A stretch of 11,524 bases of DNA from Pseudomonadota bacterium (GTDB taxonomy: Bacteria > Pseudomonadota > Alphaproteobacteria > Caulobacterales > Caulobacteraceae), in contig JAEXKM010000399.1 of NCBI GenBank assembly GCA_023445705.1, positions 1 through 11,524 of the forward strand, read 5' to 3'. Below, one piece after another: positions 7,094-11,524 of the stretch; positions within the stretch are counted from its first letter, which is position 1, and the number at the start of each line of letters is the position of its first letter. A program made the translations under genes and the position numbers. A model generated the notes under the pieces. It saw only the letters and a list, made by a program, of their open reading frames with translations. It ran no database searches and was not told where the DNA came from.

Positions 7094-7330
7094 ATGTCCC
7101 ATCGCGTATTTTGTACGTCCTGCGGCAGCGTGGGTAAGCCGCGCGTCCGCAATCGCGGCAGCAGTGCAATCGAGATCTTGCTCTGGCTGTTCCTCATCGT
7201 CCCGGGCCTTTGCTACAGCCTGTGGCGGATGGGGCGTAAGGACAGCTATTGCCGGACCTGCGGCGCGGCGACGGTGATCCCGGCGGACTCGCCGATGGCC
7301 CAGCGATACCTGGCGGGAGCGGCCCGATGA
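7094..7330 (+). CDS. Zinc-ribbon membrane protein (78 aa)
   Basis: The protein starts with a CTSC pair (Cys7, Cys10) followed by GSVGKP, crosses the membrane once at about residues 25-44 (AIEILLWLFLIVPGLCYSLW), and then has a second pair, CRTC (Cys53, Cys56), followed by GAATVIPADSP. The four cysteines on both sides of a hairpin-like hydrophobic stretch suggest a split zinc ribbon, so the hydrophobic part may be membrane-inserted without fully crossing. I have seen this architecture in small proteobacterial proteins of unknown role. GGAGG stands five bases before the ATG. Its TGA overlaps the ATG of the next gene (ATGA at 7327-7330), so the two are co-translated. Confidence 0.8.
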   Translation: MSHRVFCTSCGSVGKPRVRNRGSSAIEILLWLFLIVPGLCYSLWRMGRKDSYCRTCGAATVIPADSPMAQRYLAGAAR

Positions 7331-7749
7331 GAGTTTGGCTTGGGGGCGCCGCGGCGGCCGGCCTGCTCCTCCTCGCGGGCTTGGCTCAGGCGCAGGACAC
7401 CGTTCGATCGTATCGCTTCAAAACGCCCCTCGGCGACGAAGTCCGATGCACGATTTATCGTGAGGGCGGGCGTGAGAGGCAGGAGGTGCTGCAAACCTTC
7501 TATAACGGCTCGTTCGTACTGGACCGTGACGCGACACAGGCGAGCTGGGCCGCGTCCGGTTGCATGCAGCATGTCGCGAACCAATCGCGGCCGGTGTCGG
7601 CTGAAGAGCAGCAGCGACGGTTCGACGAAATTCGACGCGGCCCGAGGTGCGAGGGGCCGGGCGGACTTCGTGAGCAGATCGTCGACCTGATGTGCTCCGA
7701 CCCCAAGAACGCCGGCAGCGACGAGTGCCGGCGTCGCGGTGCGCGGTAG
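7327..7749 (+). CDS. Secreted Cys-rich hypothetical protein (140 aa)
   Basis: The first 22 residues are a typical signal peptide (MRVWLGGAAAAGLLLLAGLAQA) with cleavage expected after AQA. The mature part begins QDTVRSYRF and contains five cysteines (41, 79, 108, 123, 134), enough for two disulfides, consistent with a periplasmic location. No family is recognised. The frame is open 26 codons further upstream to an ATG at 7249, but the start at 7327 is preferred: it begins the signal peptide, has GGGAG upstream, and overlaps the previous stop in an ATGA. Co-translation with the zinc-ribbon membrane protein suggests that the two act together at the cell envelope; this is inference. Confidence 0.72.
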   Translation: MRVWLGGAAAAGLLLLAGLAQAQDTVRSYRFKTPLGDEVRCTIYREGGRERQEVLQTFYNGSFVLDRDATQASWAASGCMQHVANQSRPVSAEEQQRRFDEIRRGPRCEGPGGLREQIVDLMCSDPKNAGSDECRRRGAR

Positions 7750-7750
7750 T

Positions 7751-7801
7751 TGGGGGAGCGAAAACCCCATCGACCTGCGATGAGGTTCCCCGCCGGGGAA
7801 C
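7751..7801. terminator. Convergent terminator region with two hairpins
   Basis: Two inverted repeats fill the gap between converging genes. TGGGG (7751-7755) pairs with CCCCA (7765-7769). GTTCCCC (7785-7791) pairs perfectly with GGGGAAC (7795-7801) around a GCC loop, one base before the stop codon of the minus-strand gene. Neither is followed by a run of T on either strand, so they are not textbook intrinsic terminators, but their position is right for ending transcription in both directions. Confidence 0.5.
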
Positions 7802-7802
7802 A

Positions 7803-8246
7803 TTACCGCTTAAGCTTCACCTGGAGCGAGCGGGGCGGCAGATGGATGCCGTTCTGCCCCGACGACTGAGTCAGGAGGAGCGCTCCGAAATAGAGCAACT
7901 GATCGCCGTCGAAGATGCCCAGATGCCGGACAGGGGCGATCTGTTGGGCCGCGAGATCGAAAACGGCGCCCGTTGTCGCGATGAACCGATGCGTTCCGGT
8001 CTGCTCAAGCTGCACCATCTGGCGCGCATAGCCGTCGCAGTCCAGTTCGCGCCACCGGTCGCCCTCCGGCATGGGCGGTTGGATCAGGAGGCCGATCGCC
8101 GTCGGGCCGAGCGGCGGCGGCCGCCGGCTCCCGAGCCAGGTCGGGCCGAGCCGAGCGCCGTAGACACCCGGGCTGGTCCGACGCTCAAGAATTCGAGAAG
8201 GCGCGAGGGGCGGTCCTCCGCCGTCGATCATTCCGGTACTGGTCAT
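7803..8246 (-). CDS. Phage tail-fibre-like hypothetical protein (147 aa)
   Basis: The last 50 residues (VRHLGIFDGDQLLYFGALL, then GIHLPPRSLQVKLKR) resemble the C-terminal pattern of certain phage tail-fibre and structural proteins, in which HxGIFD...LL..G.L is followed by a strand ending L.V.L. The N-terminal half is Pro/Gly/Arg-rich (PPLAPSRILERRTSPG, RRPPPLGPTAIGLLIQPP) and has no recognised domain. I chose ATG 8244-8246 for the GGAGA upstream; the frame is open to an ATG at 8273. It lies 38 bases downstream of the tyrosine integrase on the same strand, likely on the same message, as cargo or a phage remnant. The resemblance is a pattern from memory, so the functional call is tentative; that it is a gene is more certain. 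Confidence 0.6.
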   Translation of the reverse strand: MTSTGMIDGGGPPLAPSRILERRTSPGVYGARLGPTWLGSRRPPPLGPTAIGLLIQPPMPEGDRWRELDCDGYARQMVQLEQTGTHRFIATTGAVFDLAAQQIAPVRHLGIFDGDQLLYFGALLLTQSSGQNGIHLPPRSLQVKLKR

Positions 8247-8284
8247 GATTGTTCTCCATAGTGGGCGCGGCATGCGCCAGATTT

Positions 8285-9418
8285 TCAGGTCAATTGCCGC
8301 CGCGCGGCGGACTTCGCCCGGATGCGTTCGGCGAAGTCGCGGACCACGTCGTCAGTGTCGACGTAGAGCGCCAACAGGCGTTCGACGCGCGCTTCGGTCC
8401 AGCCCAGGATGTCGGCGATTTCCGACGCCGTGGCCCCGGCCTTGCGCAGGCGCGTGGCGAAACTGCCGCGGCAGTCATGCAAGTGCTTGTCGATGCCGAG
8501 CTTCTGCTTGGTCTCCAGCACCTGGTGCTCGGCGCCGTCCTTGGTCCAGGCGCGCCCGCGGGTGTTGCTGAGCACGGTGTGCGGTTTGGGTGGCGCGGAC
8601 GTGCCCTTATGCATCGCCGCCCCGGCGAGTTCGGTCCAGCGACGCTCTTGCTGCTCCTTGATCTCCTTCAGCAGGGCGAGCGTTTCGTCGAGCAGGGGCA
8701 CGATGACGCGCCGGGGTTGGCGGCACCGACTGGTCTTCAGCGGCGTCAGCTGGATCGCGACGTCGCTGATGTGCGCCCATTCGAGCCGCAGCAGATCCGC
8801 GCGCCGAAGGCCCGTCAGTGCCGCCAAGCGCACGATGAAGCCCACCTCAGGCGATGCCGCAGCTGCCGCGAAGCGGGCGACGTCATCGTCGGTCCACGTG
8901 ATCTCGGCCCGGTTCGACTGGTAAAGCGTCGCGTGGCCGATCAGGACGTTCGTGGCGATCAGGCCGCGGTTCTTCGCCCAGCTGAGCAGCGCCGACAGCA
9001 CCTGCATGGCGTAGTCAGCTTTGCGCGGCGTGCTTCGCCATTGATCGCGCCATGCCAGCAGGTGCTGGCGGACGCGTGGGTCGTCCAGCGCCTTGATCGG
9101 CAGGTCCCCGATCGCCCGCGGCGCCTTGGTGTCCTGGATCATGTCGAGAAACCGCCGGCGTTCGGCCTGAGTACTCTCGGCCAGGCCCGCAAACTCCGGC
9201 GAGGCCCGGTATTCTCTGGCCAGCTGGGAGAGCGTCCCGCTCGCTGCGCCGCCGCGGTGCGCGGCGATCGCCCTCGCGTATTCGACATCAAAAGCGGCGG
9301 TCCCGGGCTCGGCTTCCAGCCGTGGGCCGCCCTTCCATGCGTACACGTAGGTCTTGATGGCGCCGTCGGCGAGGCGGGCCGTCGTCCGATGGATGCCCTT
9401 CTTAATGCGAGAGGCCAT
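8285..9418 (-). CDS. Tyrosine recombinase (phage-type integrase)
   Basis: The 377-residue protein joins and cuts DNA at attachment sites of a mobile element. An Arm/N-terminal part (about 1-60) is followed by a core-binding domain (about 62-155, starting TLSQLAREYRASPEF) and a catalytic domain. Catalytic residues are visible: Arg205 in LTGLRRADLLRLEW, Lys228 in LKTSR, His314 and Arg317 in HDCRG, Trp340 in ILGW and the nucleophile Tyr352 in LALYVD. Its start at ATG 9416-9418 has GGGAGG seven bases upstream and overlaps the preceding gene by 17 bases; an upstream in-frame start would add 19 residues. It appears intact. It is driven by the strong promoter at 9671-9699. No tRNA gene or attachment-site repeat is identifiable in the window. 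Confidence 0.95.
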   Translation of the reverse strand: MASRIKKGIHRTTARLADGAIKTYVYAWKGGPRLEAEPGTAAFDVEYARAIAAHRGGAASGTLSQLAREYRASPEFAGLAESTQAERRRFLDMIQDTKAPRAIGDLPIKALDDPRVRQHLLAWRDQWRSTPRKADYAMQVLSALLSWAKNRGLIATNVLIGHATLYQSNRAEITWTDDDVARFAAAAASPEVGFIVRLAALTGLRRADLLRLEWAHISDVAIQLTPLKTSRCRQPRRVIVPLLDETLALLKEIKEQQERRWTELAGAAMHKGTSAPPKPHTVLSNTRGRAWTKDGAEHQVLETKQKLGIDKHLHDCRGSFATRLRKAGATASEIADILGWTEARVERLLALYVDTDDVVRDFAERIRAKSAARRQLT

Positions 9419-9602
9419 GCTTGGCCTCCCACGCGGCGAGCGGATCGGGCGCGACGACCTCGGCGGGCGCGCCATCGGCGTAGAGCGACATCGCCCCTTC
9501 GGGGGAAATCTCCACGCGCTTGGCGGTGAAGCCGATGTTCAACAGGACGTCCAGCATGCGCTTGAGCTGGGCAGGCGAAAGGGTAGGCCGACGAGTCGAC
9601 AC
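9402..9602 (-). CDS. Small hypothetical protein translated ahead of the integrase (66 aa)
   Basis: The gene starts at GTG 9600-9602, chosen because AAGGAGG at 9608-9614, a near-perfect ribosome site, stands five bases upstream. Its end overlaps the integrase start. The N-terminal part (STRRPTLSPAQLKRMLDVLLNIGFTAKRVEISPEG) could form a helix followed by a strand; the tail reads DPLAAWEAKHGLSH. It has no clear helix-turn-helix, so calling it an excisionase would go too far, although small genes just ahead of integrases often have that or a regulatory role. Position, ribosome site and overlap make it convincing as a gene; function is unknown. Confidence 0.75.
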   Translation of the reverse strand: MSTRRPTLSPAQLKRMLDVLLNIGFTAKRVEISPEGAMSLYADGAPAEVVAPDPLAAWEAKHGLSH

Positions 9603-9670
9603 GACATCCTCCTTGAAGGGGGCTGAAAGTGTCGGTCGAGGGAATAGATCGCCACCCGTCCGATGTTGCG

Positions 9671-9699
9671 TCTATAAAGTAAAAAAATATCCCTGTCAA
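9671..9699 (-). promoter_or_regulatory. Strong sigma-70 promoter of the integrase operon
   Basis: On the minus strand, TTGACA (9694-9699) is a perfect -35 box and TATAGA (9671-9676) is five of six for the -10 box. The spacer between them is exactly 17 bases and includes a run of T. The expected transcript start, near 9664, would leave about 60 bases of leader before the GTG of the 66-residue gene. This is the clearest promoter in the window. Confidence 0.82.
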
Positions 9700-9709
9700 T
9701 AAATATTGA
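9696..9709. promoter_or_regulatory. Palindrome overlapping the integrase -35 box
   Basis: TCAATA and TATTGA form a perfect inverted repeat of six bases around AA. Four of its bases lie in the -35 hexamer of the integrase promoter (9694-9699). A protein bound here would block the polymerase, so this is a good candidate operator. Which protein binds is unknown; candidates are the 66-residue protein or the small protein at 9847-10044. Confidence 0.5.
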
Positions 9710-9716
9710 ATTTGTT

Positions 9717-9748
9717 AAGAAACACATTGGGTACGCGAGTAGTTTCTT
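9717..9748. repeat. Spaced inverted repeat AAGAAAC / GTTTCTT
   Basis: AAGAAAC (9717-9723) is mirrored by GTTTCTT (9742-9748), 18 bases apart, in the AT-rich gap between the integrase operon and the serine recombinase units. It could be a second operator or a recombinase-binding pair. Seven matching bases in such AT-rich DNA may be chance. Confidence 0.25.
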
Positions 9749-9846
9749 TACAAAAAGCCTGACGGTTGAATCGCATTTTTCGAGTTCAATTGACGTGCAA
9801 TGACTCCATTTGTGAACGCCATATGTGGCGGTATTCGGAGAAAAGC

Positions 9847-10044
9847 ATGAATTTTGGAGTCAATATTGTCGGTGGTGGATATGTTCATGTGCAACTGGAC
9901 GCTGTCGACCTTCGCGACGTAGCCGAGCAACTGCGCCGCGAGCGCGGGCTCATCGGGCGGATCGTTGCGACGGATCATGCGAGTTCGCTCGTCGGCCAAG
10001 TTCTGATCCCGGCCTCGCGCATCGCGCTGGTCAGCGAGGCCTAG
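9847..10044 (+). CDS. Small hypothetical protein ahead of serine recombinase 1 (65 aa)
   Basis: The start at ATG 9847 has GGAG six bases upstream; a TTG at 9766 in the same frame is not needed. The protein begins MNFGVNIVGGGYVHVQLDAVD (strand-turn-strand), continues with a charged helix (LRDVAEQLRRERGLIGRIV) and ends VLIPASRIALVSEA. I have seen small proteins with the same feel, a glycine-rich start and an IxxSRI end, ahead of recombinase genes in alphaproteobacteria, but no function is known to me. Its stop is two bases before the recombinase ATG, so the two are co-translated. Confidence 0.68.
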   Translation: MNFGVNIVGGGYVHVQLDAVDLRDVAEQLRRERGLIGRIVATDHASSLVGQVLIPASRIALVSEA

Positions 10045-10046
10045 CG

Positions 10047-10592
10047 ATGGACGAGAACATCCCTATGCAGGTGGCCATCTACGGTCGGTCCGCGACTTGG
10101 CAGCCGGGCGAGGACCCGGTCGCCGAGCAGATGGCGCAATGCAAGGCTTTCGCGCTCGAGCATCGCATGAGGATTGTCGCCGTGTTCGAAGATCACGGCG
10201 CGTCGGGTAGCCATGGAGATCGGCCAGGGTTGCATGCGCTGACCGCCGCGATGGGCCGCCGCCAGATCGATGCGGTGGTCGTCAGGGATCTGGATCGCCT
10301 TAGCCGCGATTGGAGCGGCCTGGTGCAAATCTTCGAGGTCGCTAGGGAGGCCAGCGTGGAGATCATTACCGTGGCGGACGGGGCTGCGCGGAGGCATGGC
10401 CTGGAGAAGGGCGGTCATCAGGAGCGTCCTAATCGCAATCGAAAGGTCCATGACGATCCCATCCAGGGCCCGGTTCCCTATGGATATCGCAGTGCCTTCT
10501 CGCGCGACCGGCGCACCGGCTATCGTGAGATTTGCCAAGAAGAGGCCGGCATCATTCGGCACATCCTCGACACCTACTTGTCCCACGACTGA
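10047..10592 (+). CDS. Short serine recombinase with a dead active site (S to A)
   Basis: The resolvase domain is recognisable: IYGRS (11-15), a GASG motif followed by RPGLHAL (51-64), DLDRLSRD (81-88), and IITVADG (106-112). In active family members the motif is Y-x-R-x-S; here the residue four after Tyr12 is Ala16, and the nearby Ser15 is one position early. The link between the resolvase domain and PVPYGYR (142-148) is short, highly charged and unlike the usual helix. After GYR the recombinase domain runs only to HILDTYLSHD, where a TGA ends it at 181 residues, against about 450-550 in full-length large serine recombinases. So it should bind or pair but not cut. It is either a decaying gene or a kept non-catalytic partner. 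No frameshift explanation was found. Confidence 0.8.
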   Translation: MDENIPMQVAIYGRSATWQPGEDPVAEQMAQCKAFALEHRMRIVAVFEDHGASGSHGDRPGLHALTAAMGRRQIDAVVVRDLDRLSRDWSGLVQIFEVAREASVEIITVADGAARRHGLEKGGHQERPNRNRKVHDDPIQGPVPYGYRSAFSRDRRTGYREICQEEAGIIRHILDTYLSHD

Positions 10593-10783
10593 TCGGCGGG
10601 ATTTCGAGGTCTTGGCAGAGCCGCTGGCCGAAGGCGCTGCCAAGCATCTTCGGCGCCGAGTACGACCCAGGTTGCCAAAAGGTCGGGTTTCGGCAGTTCG
10701 GCCGATCAAGCCGCGTTACCCGCGCGGCGCTTTGCGCCGCGCCGAAGCGTGCGAGCGCGCAACCACAACTGGATACATATAGA
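10593..10783. other. Gap between recombinase units
   Basis: About 190 bases lie between the stop of the short recombinase and the next small gene. Frames read through it are open but do not resemble the missing C-terminal part of a recombinase, so the truncation is not a simple frameshift. The main feature is the hairpin at 10722-10742. Confidence 0.4.
10722..10742 (+). terminator. Perfect GC-rich hairpin between recombinase units
   Basis: GCGCGGCGC (10722-10730) pairs over all nine bases with GCGCCGCGC (10734-10742) around a TTT loop. The stem is entirely G-C. It stands 41 bases before the ATG of the next small gene. There is no T-run after it, so it may act as a Rho-independent pause, an RNA-stabilising element or a translation attenuator rather than a classical terminator. 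Confidence 0.5.
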
Positions 10784-10999
10784 ATGAGTGATCTTCAGGC
10801 TCCTCCGCCTTGCGCGCGGCAATGTCGGGACGGGACCGAAGGCGACCGTTCGCTCGCGACGTTGTTGGCCGCGAGCCGTCGGGAACAAAAAGAAAGAGAG
10901 CAGTGCAGGGCGCTTGATCCGGACGAGGCGGCCCTCGTTCCCCTGGTGCTGGCGTTGGCCCGCGTCATGGCCCGGCGCGATCTTGGAACCACGACGTGA
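10784..10999 (+). CDS. Small hypothetical protein ahead of serine recombinase 2 (71 aa)
   Basis: The frame begins MSDLQAPPPCARQCRDG and contains one likely helix pair: LATLLAASRREQKEREQCRA and DEAALVPLVLALARVMARRD. There are no known motifs. The frame is open further upstream, but the ATG at 10784 is the natural start; its ribosome site is weak. Its TGA overlaps the GTG of the next recombinase (GTGA at 10996-10999), a coupling that argues that it is translated. It mirrors the small protein ahead of the first recombinase in position, not in sequence. Confidence 0.62.
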   Translation: MSDLQAPPPCARQCRDGTEGDRSLATLLAASRREQKEREQCRALDPDEAALVPLVLALARVMARRDLGTTT

Positions 11000-11524
11000 C
11001 CGCGGCGCTGCCTTCTGGAACCCGTTTTGCGATCTATGCGCGGTATTCTACCGTTCACCAGCATTTCAAGTCGATCGAAGACCAGATCCGGATTTGTCAG
11101 GAGTACGGCGCGCGTCACGGATGGATCGAGACGCGCGCCTTCCATGACGCCGAACGCAGCGGGACGACGTTCGAGGGGCGGGCGGGCTTCTTCGAGATGA
11201 TGGCGTCGGCCAACCGTGGTGAGTTCGAGATTCTCGTCGTCGAGGATCTGGACCGCCTGAGCCGGCAAGCCTCCGGCGCTCATGGGGTCGTTGAAGAACT
11301 CGAGTTCCTCGACATCAAGATCTATACGGTCGGTTCCGGCGAGGTCAGCGACATGGAGGTCGCCTTCAAGGCGGTCCAGAACGCCAGCTACGTAAGGAAT
11401 CTCGCGGCCAAGAGCCGGCGTGGCGTCGAGGGGACGGTTAAGAGCGGCCTTCAGTCTGGAAGGGTGCCTTACGGCTACCGAAAGATCTTCTCGCACGATG
11501 GAAAGAATGGGCTGCGCGAGATCG
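10996..11524 (+). CDS. Large serine recombinase, catalytically intact (partial, runs off right edge)
   Basis: The first 176 residues are seen. The resolvase domain has FAIYARYS (11-18) with the catalytic Ser18 and Arg16, SIEDQIRIC (26-34), SGTTFEGRAGF (55-65), VVEDLDRLSR (81-90) and the end strand IYTVGSGEVSD. The linker helix (EVAFKAVQNASYVRNLAAKSRRGVEG) and RVPYGYRKIF (156-165) then start the recombinase domain, as expected in large serine recombinases of the integrase/transposase kind. The GTG start overlaps the previous stop by four bases, with no separate ribosome site needed. Its intact linker and active site contrast with those of the recombinase just upstream. The zinc-ribbon and coiled-coil parts, if present, are beyond the window. 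Confidence 0.93.
   Translation, partial: MTAALPSGTRFAIYARYSTVHQHFKSIEDQIRICQEYGARHGWIETRAFHDAERSGTTFEGRAGFFEMMASANRGEFEILVVEDLDRLSRQASGAHGVVEELEFLDIKIYTVGSGEVSDMEVAFKAVQNASYVRNLAAKSRRGVEGTVKSGLQSGRVPYGYRKIFSHDGKNGLREI

Noticed and set aside
7246..7803. A 185-codon open frame on the minus strand
   Set aside because: It lies opposite the secreted Cys-rich protein, which has a signal peptide and an ATGA-coupled start.
8249..9529. A 426-codon open frame on the plus strand
   Set aside because: It is the mirror of the tyrosine integrase, which has all catalytic residues, a good start and a promoter. The plus-strand translation is rich in Arg, Gly and Pro with no domain, typical of the antisense of a GC-rich gene.
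9603..9846. tRNA, CRISPR repeat or replication origin in the AT-rich gap
   Set aside because: No cloverleaf, no regularly spaced repeats and no iterons or DnaA boxes were seen. The gap is explained by promoters and operator-like palindromes.
10041..10709. A 222-codon open frame on the minus strand
   Set aside because: It is the antisense of the short serine recombinase and has no motif of its own.
10795..11496. A 233-codon open frame on the minus strand
   Set aside because: It lies opposite the second serine recombinase and its small partner, whose motifs are unmistakable. No ribosome site or recognisable domain.

Overview
The window reads as genomic DNA of an alphaproteobacterium, probably in or near the Hyphomicrobiales/Rhizobiales. 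The best evidence is a Ros/MucR-family regulator, a family largely confined to that class. GC content is high over most of the window, and several small proteins fit the same group. This is recognition from sequence alone; no database was searched.

Left part (1-3284, minus strand). Three genes read leftwards: an Sfp-type phosphopantetheinyl transferase, a type II thioesterase that starts directly after its stop codon, and, 90 bases later, a long gene that runs off the left edge. The long gene encodes a lipoprotein with a thioredoxin-like domain, a CVQCH haem site and a copper type II (PHM/DBH-like) monooxygenase domain. The first two are accessory enzymes of nonribosomal peptide or polyketide assembly lines. 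No synthase lies in the window, so one is expected nearby on the left or elsewhere in the genome.

Middle part (3285-6743). A Ros/MucR-like regulator that has lost its zinc ligands diverges from the transferase gene. A small unknown protein converges on it. Then come an FkbM-family methyltransferase (plus) and, convergent with it, a UDP-glucuronate decarboxylase making UDP-xylose (minus). These point to glycan or glycosylated-metabolite modification. The gaps 4224-4528 and 6459-6743 hold no gene I can defend.

Right part (6744-11524). This looks like accessory, mobile DNA. It holds a small XRE regulator, a zinc-ribbon membrane protein overlapping a secreted Cys-rich protein, and an integrase operon on the minus strand: a strong sigma-70 promoter with an overlapping palindrome, a 66-residue protein, a tyrosine recombinase and a protein resembling the end of phage tail-fibre proteins. 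Reading the other way from the same AT-rich region are two units, each a small ORF plus a serine recombinase. The first recombinase is short and has alanine where the catalytic serine belongs. The second keeps the catalytic serine and runs off the right edge. The most notable points are the redoxin-cytochrome-copper monooxygenase beside assembly-line accessory genes, the active-site-dead recombinase beside an intact one, and the zinc-less Ros protein.
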